Source: Candidatus Pelethomonas intestinigallinarum (GTDB lineage: Bacteria > Bacillota > Clostridia > Oscillospirales > Oscillospiraceae). From it: a stretch of DNA of 5,361 nucleotides. Shown here in pieces: positions 1-4,532 of the stretch. Below the pieces are notes generated by a model, which saw only the letters and a program-made list of their open reading frames with translations, searched no databases and was not told the origin of the DNA. A program made the position numbers and the translations under genes. How positions within the stretch are numbered: position 1 is the stretch's first letter; every line of letters starts with the position of its first letter. The stretch lies in contig DVGP01000121.1 in assembly GCA_018712665.1 (NCBI GenBank), positions 1 to 5,361 on the forward strand. The letters are read 5' to 3'.

Positions 1-476
1 CCTCCGCCAGCTACCACCCGGACACCGGCTGCATCGACTTCCCGGAGAGCCAGTGGGGAAAGAAGCTCGCCGGCAGCGTGGGCCGGGAGCCGGAGCGGTT
101 CTACGCCTTCCTGCGGGAGAAGAAAACCGGGGAGTTTGTGGGTGAAGTGAATTTCCATTACACCCCCTCCGCCGGCTGGCATGACATGGGCGTCGTGGTC
201 TATGCGCCCTGTCGCCGCCGGGGCTACGGCCACGAGGGGCTTGCGCTGTTGCTGCGCCGGGCTTTTCTGGTCTGCGGCGTCTCCAGGCTCCACAACAGCT
301 TTGAGGAGGAGCGGGACCCGGGGCTGGCGATCCATCTCCGCGCGGGCTTCCAGGTAGTGGGGACCAGCGAGACGGTACGCTTCGGCCGGCCAGTCCAGGT
401 GCTGGAGCTGGAGCTGACGAAAGAGAGGTATCTAGCCCGGCGGCAGCGGGAAAAAGTGGAGTTTCCGCGAAAATAA
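1..476 (+). CDS. GNAT family N-acetyltransferase (RimJ/RimL-like), 5'-truncated by window edge
   Basis: The reading frame is open from base 3 to the TAA at 474-476, giving 157 visible residues; the true start lies upstream of the window, so the GTG at 78 is not taken as the start. The product should transfer an acetyl group from acetyl-CoA to an amine in the cytoplasm; the substrate cannot be told. The visible part has the GNAT core: a strand reading GEVNFHY, a strand DMGVVVYAP, then the acetyl-CoA pyrophosphate loop RRRGYG at visible residues 71-76 followed by an amphipathic helix (EGLALLLRRAF), and late in the fold the IHLRAGF segment that resembles the usual 'A.R..E..GF' helix of RimJ/RimL-type enzymes. 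The C-terminal tail is basic (ERYLARRQREK). No terminator follows; the rpmE promoter begins four bases after the stop, so this gene ends an upstream unit. Family assignment is firm, function open. Confidence 0.85.
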   Translation, partial: SASYHPDTGCIDFPESQWGKKLAGSVGREPERFYAFLREKKTGEFVGEVNFHYTPSAGWHDMGVVVYAPCRRRGYGHEGLALLLRRAFLVCGVSRLHNSFEEERDPGLAIHLRAGFQVVGTSETVRFGRPVQVLELELTKERYLARRQREKVEFPRK

Positions 477-479
477 CAC

Positions 480-508
480 TTGCAATTTTGAAATTGGCAT
501 GATATACT
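480..508 (+). promoter_or_regulatory. Sigma-A promoter of rpmE (extended -10)
   Basis: A -35 box TTGCAA (480-485) and a -10 box TATACT (503-508) are separated by exactly 17 nt, and a TG at 500-501 gives an extended -10 (TGA-TATACT). It sits directly behind the stop of the preceding gene. Transcription should start near 514-516, which leaves an rpmE leader of about 58 nt. The hexamers and spacing are identical to those in front of hflX. Confidence 0.82.
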
Positions 509-512
509 ATCA

Positions 513-565
513 GACGGCCTTACGGTGAAAGCTGTCGGGTCCAGTTTACGAGGAAAGAGGTGAAC
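513..565 (+). promoter_or_regulatory. Structured rpmE leader, candidate L31 autoregulatory element
   Basis: Two short hairpins fill the 5' leader. The first pairs GACGGC (513-518) with GCTGTC (531-536), six pairs including one G-U, around a 12-nt loop. The second pairs GTTTAC (544-549) with GTGAAC (560-565), again with one G-U, and its loop GAGGAAAGAG carries part of the purine-rich ribosome binding region for the ATG at 573. Leaders that let L31 repress its own mRNA are known in several bacterial groups; that this is one is an inference from position and folding, not a recognised sequence match. The stems are short and could be chance. Confidence 0.4.
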
Positions 566-572
566 GAGAGCA

Positions 573-776
573 ATGAAGGAAGGTATCCATCCCAATTATC
601 AGCAGACTACGATCAAATGCGCCTGCGGTAATGTAATTGAGACAGGTTCCACGAAGAAGGACATGCGCGTGGAAGTCTGCTCGAAGTGTCACCCCTTCTT
701 CACCGGCAAGCAGAAGCTGGTTGACACCGGCGGCCGGGTGGCCAAGTTCAACAAGAAGTTCGGCCTTGACAAGTGA
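573..776 (+). CDS. rpmE: 50S ribosomal protein L31 (zinc-binding form)
   Basis: The 67-residue product is full length for bacterial L31 and begins with the typical MKEGIHPNY. L31 lies at the central protuberance of the large subunit and helps form the bridge to the small subunit. Four cysteines, C16 and C18 in CACG and C36 and C39 in CSKCHPFFTGKQ, form the zinc-ribbon ligands of the C+ type, so this is the primary zinc-containing protein rather than the zinc-free paralogue that many bacteria express under zinc starvation. The C-terminal part (GGRVAKFNKKFG) is the usual basic end. The ATG at 573 has AGAGGTG-type pairing upstream at 557-562. The gene is monocistronic, with its own promoter at 480-508 and a strong terminator about 15 nt after the stop. 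The identification is secure. Confidence 0.98.
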   Translation: MKEGIHPNYQQTTIKCACGNVIETGSTKKDMRVEVCSKCHPFFTGKQKLVDTGGRVAKFNKKFGLDK

Positions 777-791
777 TCGAGTGACAAACCG

Positions 792-828
792 CACCGCGCC
801 GCTTCAAAAGCGGCGCGGTGTTTTGTTG
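792..828 (+). terminator. Intrinsic terminator of rpmE
   Basis: A perfect 12-bp stem, CACCGCGCCGCT (792-803) with AGCGGCGCGGTG (809-820), encloses the five-base loop TCAAA and is followed by the T-rich run TTTTGTTG (821-828). It closes the rpmE transcript and isolates it from the next operon. Confidence 0.93.
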
Positions 829-867
829 TCTGGAGAGCTGTGGCTGAGGAAACCAATAAATTCTAAA

Positions 868-886
868 GTTAAGTTTAATAATTAAC
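868..886 (+). promoter_or_regulatory. AT-rich dyad upstream of the DUF2975 operon, possible operator
   Basis: GTTAA (868-872) and TTAAC (882-886) form inverted half-sites around a 9-nt AT-only-but-one centre. The dyad ends 19 nt before the -35 box of the DUF2975-HTH operon and lies in a strikingly AT-rich tract (about 855-907) within a GC-rich neighbourhood. It could be a binding site for the small HTH regulator encoded by the operon, or simply an UP-element-like activating tract. This is inference only; short AT-rich dyads arise easily by chance. Confidence 0.28.
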
Positions 887-905
887 GAAAATCATTAAAA
901 TATTA

Positions 906-934
906 TTGACAGGCTAGAACATCTCTGGTATGAT
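906..934 (+). promoter_or_regulatory. Near-consensus sigma-A promoter of the DUF2975-HTH operon
   Basis: A perfect TTGACA (906-911), a 17-nt spacer and TATGAT (929-934), with TG at 926-927 making an extended -10. The AT-rich DNA upstream would strengthen it further. The start point should fall around 940-942, almost on top of the ribosome binding site GAGGTG (941-946), so the 5' leader is only about 12 nt. So strong a promoter in front of a regulator pair suggests that it is normally held down by a repressor. Confidence 0.88.
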
Positions 935-952
935 TCTCATGAGGTGATAGAT

Positions 953-1579
953 ATGAGATCGTTCCAAAAGCTTGCCGACGCCCGGTATGCCCGGCCCGCC
1001 GCCCAGTTCATGCGGTACGTCTGCTATTTCGTGATCTTCTTTCATGTGCTTTGCCTGGTCCTGAGCCTGATGGGGCGGCAGACCTTCGCCCTCCATACCA
1101 GCCAGGGGACCTATGACCAGGCCATCTACGCGGAGGAAGACCACGATCCAACCTCCCGCGTGTTCACGGTGTCTGTGAACGACGATATTTTCGTATGGGC
1201 AAATGAGGAGGACCAGATCGAACTGACGACCCACCTGGCCCTCTCCCTCATGTTCGCCCTGGGCGCGGTGCCCCTGATTTTCGCCTACTGGTTCCTGAGC
1301 CGGGTGTTCTCCAACATCAGCAGAGGACAGATCTTTACAGAACAGAACGCCCGCTGTCTCCTTGATTACGGCCTCATGCAGATGATCGTGGCCCTTCCCG
1401 TCCCGCTGCTCAAGCAGCTGGTGTGCTTCCTTGCTAACCAAATTGCGGACAGCCGGATCTCCCTCTACACCGGTACGGAGGTGCTGAACACCCTCATCCC
1501 CAGCATCGCCTTCCTCGTGGCGGCGTACATCATTCGGTATGGCATCTACTTGCAGGACGAGGTGGACCACACGCTATGA
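953..1579 (+). CDS. DUF2975 family integral membrane protein
   Basis: The product has 208 residues. I start it at the ATG at 953 because GAGGTG (941-946) stands six bases before it; the in-frame GTG at 944 lies inside that ribosome binding site. Four hydrophobic helices can be seen at about residues 22-41, 95-116, 139-160 and 180-200. The loop after helix 2 carries RGQIFTEQNAR (124-134), matching the G.IFT..N.R pattern typical of DUF2975, and the protein ends LQDEVDHTL, the acidic tail usual in this family. The long loop between helices 1 and 2 (about 42-94) is probably outside the cell. No biochemical role is established for the family. Its overlap (ATGA) with a YozG-type regulator is a recurrent arrangement, and suggests that the membrane protein controls or is controlled by that regulator; this last point is inference. 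Confidence 0.88.
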   Translation: MRSFQKLADARYARPAAQFMRYVCYFVIFFHVLCLVLSLMGRQTFALHTSQGTYDQAIYAEEDHDPTSRVFTVSVNDDIFVWANEEDQIELTTHLALSLMFALGAVPLIFAYWFLSRVFSNISRGQIFTEQNARCLLDYGLMQMIVALPVPLLKQLVCFLANQIADSRISLYTGTEVLNTLIPSIAFLVAAYIIRYGIYLQDEVDHTL

Positions 1580-1812
1580 TCATCATTCGACTGGATCGAG
1601 TTTTGGCGGACCGGAAGATGCGGCTCAACGATCTGGCTGCCCTGGTGGGCATCTCCAACGTCAACCTCTCCTATTTGAAGACGGGGAAGGTGCGGGCGGT
1701 CCGCTTCAGCACTTTGAACGCCATCTGCAAGGCCCTCCACTGCCAGCCGGGGGACATCCTGGAGTACGCGGAGGATGAGGAGGAAGCTGAGGCAGGGGAA
1801 GCCCCGCTGTAA
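1576..1812 (+). CDS. YozG-like small HTH (XRE/Cro-type) transcriptional regulator
   Basis: A 78-residue cytoplasmic DNA-binding protein consisting of little more than one Cro/C1-type helix-turn-helix. It opens with MIIIRLDRVLADRKM, then the HTH: helix LNDLAALV (17-24), turn, and recognition helix SNVNLSYL (27-34), followed by the typical TGKVRAVRFSTLNAICKALHCQPGDILEY (36-64). An acidic tail (EDEEEAEAGE) ends the protein. The ATG overlaps the stop of the DUF2975 gene by four bases and is served by GAGGTG at 1559-1564 inside the upstream gene, so the two are translationally coupled. Proteins of this type accompany DUF2975 genes in many Firmicutes. It likely regulates its own operon, perhaps through the upstream dyad; partners and targets are unknown. 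No ligand domain is present. Confidence 0.9.
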   Translation: MIIIRLDRVLADRKMRLNDLAALVGISNVNLSYLKTGKVRAVRFSTLNAICKALHCQPGDILEYAEDEEEAEAGEAPL

Positions 1813-1816
1813 TGGA

Positions 1817-1843
1817 TCGAGCGGCCCCATGGAGGGGCCGCTT
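1817..1843 (+). repeat. Left copy of a 27-nt terminator-hairpin direct repeat
   Basis: This segment, starting five bases after the HTH gene's stop, is repeated at 2207-2233 with one mismatch (G1831 versus A2221). It folds as a 9-bp stem, AGCGGCCCC (1820-1828) with GGGGCCGCT (1834-1842), around ATGGA. It is placed where the operon's terminator should be, but it is followed by TCAATGTG instead of a T-run, so it should terminate poorly. It reads as one half of a duplicated terminator split by the DNA that follows. Confidence 0.8.
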
Positions 1844-2206
1844 CAATGTGTCGAAAAAGCCTCGCAGAGTTTCGCCGCCCGAAGGCGGCGAAAGAAAAGC
1901 TGCAACCGCAAGGTTCCCTCCTCGCGGCATAGCCGCTGCGGCCTGCGCTGCAAACATGCCACCGGCATGTTTGCTTACGCTGCGGCGTCGGAAAAACACT
2001 TTGCGCGGAGCGAGCGTCGAATCGTCCGCCACATGGGGCCCCCGCCGGAGCCCAGCGAAGCGGGTCCGGTGGGGAGAGGAGGCGCAGCGGAGTGAGCGCC
2101 GCCTGCCGCTTTGCGGCGGGCGGCGGGATACGGAGCTTGTGCCGACGACGCGCAGAGCGCAGCGAGACCCCTTTGGCGGAAAAGGCGTCAGCCTTTTTCG
2201 ACAGTC
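1844..2206. mobile_element. Palindrome-rich insert with terminal inverted repeats, possible non-autonomous (MITE-like) element
   Basis: This stretch has no credible gene. Near its ends are 11-bp inverted repeats, TGTCGAAAAAG at 1849-1859 and its complement at 2193-2203. Inside is a chain of hairpins: 1870-1893 (10 bp, perfect, loop CGAA), 1904-1915 (AACC/GGTT on a GCAA loop), 1924-1936 (GCGGC/GCCGC), 1950-1974 (11 bp, perfect, loop ACC), 2040-2074 (13 bp with one bulged G), 2097-2125 (13 bp with one G-U, loop TTT) and 2180-2197 (AAAAGGC/GCCTTTT, loop GTCA). The direct repeats outside and inverted repeats within are what a small mobile element and its target duplication would leave. No transposase is encoded, so it would need one in trans. 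It could instead be a dispersed intergenic repeat family or a structured RNA. Mobility is an inference; the repeats are seen directly. Confidence 0.5.
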
Positions 2207-2236
2207 TCGAGCGGCCCCATAGAGGGGCCGCTTTTT
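2207..2236 (+). terminator. Intrinsic terminator; right copy of the 27-nt direct repeat
   Basis: The right copy of the repeat (2207-2233) folds as AGCGGCCCC (2210-2218) with GGGGCCGCT (2224-2232) around ATAGA, and here a T-run follows (2232-2236). This copy is therefore the functional terminator, both for transcripts coming from the DUF2975-HTH operon through the insert and as insulation of hflX, whose -35 box begins only four bases later. Confidence 0.88.
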
Positions 2237-2239
2237 CGG

Positions 2240-2268
2240 TTGCAAAGTTTTCAATGATGGGATATACT
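2240..2268 (+). promoter_or_regulatory. Sigma-A promoter of hflX
   Basis: TTGCAA (2240-2245), 17 nt, TATACT (2263-2268): the same hexamers and spacing as the rpmE promoter, but without the TG extension. It lies directly behind the terminator. The expected start point near 2274-2276 gives hflX a leader of about 83 nt. Confidence 0.78.
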
Positions 2269-2285
2269 ACACCCAGAGATTTCAG

Positions 2286-2336
2286 GCCGTGCCGCCGCAG
2301 AGGGAGCATGGCGAATTTGCGGTGTGTTTGCACGGC
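2286..2336 (+). promoter_or_regulatory. Long hairpin in the hflX leader
   Basis: Two stacked stems fold most of the leader: GCCGTGC (2286-2292) pairs perfectly with GCACGGC (2330-2336), and directly inside CGCCGCA (2293-2299) pairs with TGCGGTG (2318-2324) with one G-U. A five-base bulge TGTTT (2325-2329) on the 3' side separates the two stems. The structure ends 13 nt before the ribosome binding site GAGG (2350-2353), so it does not hide it directly. A regulatory role is possible but unproven. Confidence 0.4.
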
Positions 2337-2357
2337 AAAATCAAAACGCGAGGTACT

Positions 2358-3677
2358 ATGGAAGAAAAAAAGACTGTACAGACTGAAGTGGAGAAGCCCC
2401 GGGACCGGGCGGTGCTGGCGGGGCTCAGCAGCCCCCGGCTGGACAAGCGGGACAACGCCGACGAGGACACCCTGGAGGAGCTGGGGGCCCTGGTGGAGAC
2501 CGCCGGGGGAGAGGTGGCCGCCGTGGTGCTCCAGAACCGGGCCGCTCCGGAGCCCCGGACCTTCATCGGCGAGGGCAAGGTGGCAGAGATCCGGGAGCTG
2601 GTGCGGAACGAGGAGGCCACCATGGTCATCTTCGACAACGACCTGAGTCCCTCCCAGATGCGGGTGCTGACCCAGGAGCTGGGGGTCCAGGTCCTGGACC
2701 GCAGCGGCCTGATCCTGGACATCTTCGCCCAGCGGGCCAGGACGCGGGAGGGCCGTCTCCAGGTGGAGCTGGCCCAGTACCAGTATCTGCTGCCCCGGCT
2801 TACCGGCATGTGGACCCACCTGGAGCGCCAGGCGGGCACCAGCGGCAAGGGCCCCATCGGCTCCAAGGGCCCAGGTGAGACCCAGTTGGAGACGGACCGC
2901 CGCCACATCCACCGGAAGATCGACAAGCTGAAGGCGGAGCTGGAGGAGGTCCGCCGGGTCCGCGGGACCCAGCGCCAGCGGCGGATGAAGAACGAGATCC
3001 CCGTGGTGGCCATCGTGGGCTACACCAACGCCGGGAAATCCACCCTACTAAACGCCCTCACCGGGGCGGGTATCCCCGCCAACGACCGGCTGTTCGACAC
3101 CCTGGACACCACCACCCGCCTCCTGGCCGTCAGCGACACCCTGGAGGTGGTGATCTCCGACACCGTGGGCTTCATCCGGAAGCTGCCCCACCAGCTGGTG
3201 GACGCCTTCAAGGCCACGTTGGAGGAGCTGGAGTACGCCGACATGCTCCTCCACGTCATCGACATCTCCAACCCCGAGTGGCAGGAGCAGGCCCGGATCG
3301 TGGAGGACCTGATCCGGGAGCTGGGGGCGGAGAAGACCCCCTGCCTGCGGGTCTACAACAAGTCCGACCTGTTCTGGGGGGACATCCGCCCCCACGGGGA
3401 GGACACGGTCAACATCTCCGCCAAGACGGGGGAGGGCCTGCCGGAGCTCCTCCGGGCCATTGACCGGACCTTGGACAAGGGGACCCGGCGGGTGACCATC
3501 CACCTGCCCTACGACAAGGCGGGGCTTCTGGACGTCCTCTACCGGGACGCCCGGGTGGAGTCCGTGGACTACGCCGCCACCATCGACGTGGTGGCCACCT
3601 GCAATCCCCGGGCCCTGGGGCTGGTCAAGACCTACGTGGAGGGCTGGACCGAGCCGAAGGAGCCCTGGGAGGAGTAG
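2358..3677 (+). CDS. hflX: GTPase HflX, ribosome-splitting factor
   Basis: The product has 439 residues. The ATG at 2358 is preferred, with GAGG at 2350-2353 close before it; the in-frame GTG at 2289 has no ribosome binding site and lies in the leader hairpin. HflX binds 50S and 70S ribosomes and, with GTP, splits stalled or hibernating ribosomes after stress. Domains in order: the HflX N-terminal domain (about 20-110), the family's linker with the glycine-rich GPGETQLETDRR (171-182), a basic helical stretch (about 183-212), then the GTPase domain with G1 GYTNAGKST (221-229), switch I around DTLDTTTR (247-254), G3 DTVGF (268-272), G4 NKSD (334-337) and G5 SAK (354-356), and a short C-terminal domain ending in an acidic tail. 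All nucleotide-binding motifs are intact. The length is usual for the family. It appears to be transcribed alone from its own promoter. Confidence 0.97.
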   Translation: MEEKKTVQTEVEKPRDRAVLAGLSSPRLDKRDNADEDTLEELGALVETAGGEVAAVVLQNRAAPEPRTFIGEGKVAEIRELVRNEEATMVIFDNDLSPSQMRVLTQELGVQVLDRSGLILDIFAQRARTREGRLQVELAQYQYLLPRLTGMWTHLERQAGTSGKGPIGSKGPGETQLETDRRHIHRKIDKLKAELEEVRRVRGTQRQRRMKNEIPVVAIVGYTNAGKSTLLNALTGAGIPANDRLFDTLDTTTRLLAVSDTLEVVISDTVGFIRKLPHQLVDAFKATLEELEYADMLLHVIDISNPEWQEQARIVEDLIRELGAEKTPCLRVYNKSDLFWGDIRPHGEDTVNISAKTGEGLPELLRAIDRTLDKGTRRVTIHLPYDKAGLLDVLYRDARVESVDYAATIDVVATCNPRALGLVKTYVEGWTEPKEPWEE

Positions 3678-3690
3678 GGATATTTCTTTG

Positions 3691-3908
3691 CGGGGGCTCC
3701 GCCCCCGTGCCCCGGCCTGCTTTTCCCTCGCCGGAAAAGTAGGCAAAAGGGCGCATAGGGGGCATACTTGCCCCCTATGTACCCCCTTATGGTGAATTTG
3801 ATCGCCGCGGCTGCCCAGGCTCCCTCGATGGTGCCTGCCGCCGCGCATAGGATATTTGCCTCTGACCAAGAGACTTGCCCTTTGGTCTCCACCTCTCCTG
3901 GGGGAGGT
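3691..3908. repeat. Cluster of hairpins between hflX and the second GNAT gene
   Basis: The 312-nt gap after hflX has no credible gene but at least six foldable units: CGGGGGC/GCCCCCG (3691-3707); a 12-bp stem with one G-U (3715-3726 with 3733-3744); a perfect 11-bp stem CATAGGGGGCA/TGCCCCCTATG (3754-3779, loop TACT); a broken stem at 3807-3841 (GCGGC/GCCGC then AGGC/GCCT); GACCAA/TTGGTC (3864-3887); and ACCTCTCC/GGGGAGGT (3891-3908). A 9-nt direct repeat, GCGCATAGG, occurs at 3751 and 3843. None of the stems has a proper T-run, so the hflX terminator is uncertain; the first stem, 13 nt after the stop, is the likeliest candidate. I see no convincing promoter for the genes that follow. The density of palindromes suggests a dispersed intergenic repeat, by analogy and not by search. 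Confidence 0.5.
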
Positions 3909-3989
3909 TTCGTGATGTGTGGTCCTGCGGGAAGGTCGGCGCCGGGCGGGGGGCCGGGACAGTTTGGGAGAGAGGAGAAAGGATCGCGG

Positions 3990-4532
3990 ATGTCAGTATT
4001 GGAAACGGAGCGGACGATCCTCCGGCCCTTTCAGGAGGCGGACGCGGAGGACCTGTACCGGTATGCCAGGGACCCCCGGGTGGGTCCCATCGCGGGGTGG
4101 AAGCCCCACGAGAGTGTGGAGGAGAGCCGGCGGATCATCCAGACGGTGTTCGCCTCCCCCAACGTGTTCGCCGTTGTGGACCGGGAGAGCGGGCACGTCA
4201 TCGGCTCGGCGGGCTTTGTCAGCCGCCCTCAGGAGAGCGGCAGCTCCTCCGACGAGATCGGCTATGCCCTGGACCCGGCCTGGTGGGGACGGGGGCTCAT
4301 GCCGGAGGTGGTGGAGGCCCTGGTCCGCTACGGCTTTGAGGAGCTGGACCTGGGGGCTATCTGGTGCAGCCACTACGAGGAGAACCGCCGCTCCCGGCGG
4401 GTGATCGAGAAGTGCGGCTTCCGGTATGTGTTTACCGAGCAGATCAGCGATGAGTTTCAGGCGGACCGCCCCACCCGGTTCTATGTGATGCTCCGCCCGG
4501 ACTGGGAGAGGAGGGAAACAGCCTGTGGATAA
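3990..4532 (+). CDS. GNAT family N-acetyltransferase (RimJ/RimL, Acetyltransf_3 type)
   Basis: A 180-residue cytoplasmic enzyme expected to acetylate an amine with acetyl-CoA; the substrate could be a protein N-terminus, as for RimJ and RimL, or a small molecule. I start it at the ATG at 3990, where the family's usual opening ETERTILRPFQEADAEDLYRYARDP begins and where AGGAGAAAGGA (3974-3983) supplies the ribosome binding site. The open frame continues upstream but is low-complexity intergenic DNA. Motifs: FAVVDRESGHVIGSAGF (beta strands 2-3), EIGYALDPAWWGRGLMPEVV with the acetyl-CoA loop GRG at 100-102, and ENRRSRRVIEKCGFRYV (131-147), the conserved N..S.RV.EK.GF helix. Complete in length. 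Its last eight bases overlap the start of the yigZ-family gene, so the two are probably cotranscribed. It is distinct from the GNAT at the window start. Confidence 0.93.
   Translation: MSVLETERTILRPFQEADAEDLYRYARDPRVGPIAGWKPHESVEESRRIIQTVFASPNVFAVVDRESGHVIGSAGFVSRPQESGSSSDEIGYALDPAWWGRGLMPEVVEALVRYGFEELDLGAIWCSHYEENRRSRRVIEKCGFRYVFTEQISDEFQADRPTRFYVMLRPDWERRETACG

Noticed and set aside
944..952. GTG at 944 as start of the DUF2975 gene
   Set aside because: It lies within the GAGGTG ribosome binding site that serves the ATG at 953.
914..1570. A 218-codon minus-strand open frame opposite the DUF2975 gene
   Set aside because: The plus strand has a clear four-helix family member with promoter and ribosome binding site; the antisense translation is His/Gly-rich without family features.
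1775..2222. Plus-strand open frames of 106 and 136 codons in the insert
   Set aside because: They pass through the hairpins and inverted repeats, lack ribosome binding sites and have Arg/Ala-rich translations; the region is better read as non-coding.
1817..2233. CRISPR-like direct repeats
   Set aside because: Only two copies of the 27-nt repeat, 390 nt apart, with no regular spacers and no cas genes; they are terminator hairpins.
2308..2646. Possible upstream open frame (ATG at 2308) overlapping hflX out of frame
   Set aside because: The AGGGAG before it is only one base from the ATG, and the translation becomes Trp/Arg/Gly-rich as expected for the wrong frame of hflX.
1671..2912. A 413-codon minus-strand open frame
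   Set aside because: It runs antisense through the HTH gene, both terminator hairpins, the hflX promoter and the hflX N-terminal coding region; its translation is low-complexity and matches no family I know. It is a by-product of GC-rich DNA.
3048..3869. A 273-codon minus-strand open frame opposite hflX
   Set aside because: Antisense to the intact HflX GTPase domain, with a Gly/Val/His-rich translation typical of shadow frames.
3632..3892. An 86-codon minus-strand open frame across the intergenic hairpins
   Set aside because: It spans the palindromes and runs into the end of hflX; no ribosome binding site or family resemblance. More likely a chance frame in a repeat.
3768..3989. N-terminal extension of the second GNAT by 74 codons
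   Set aside because: The extension starts inside a hairpin, is low-complexity, and precedes the normal family start at 3990, which has its own ribosome binding site.
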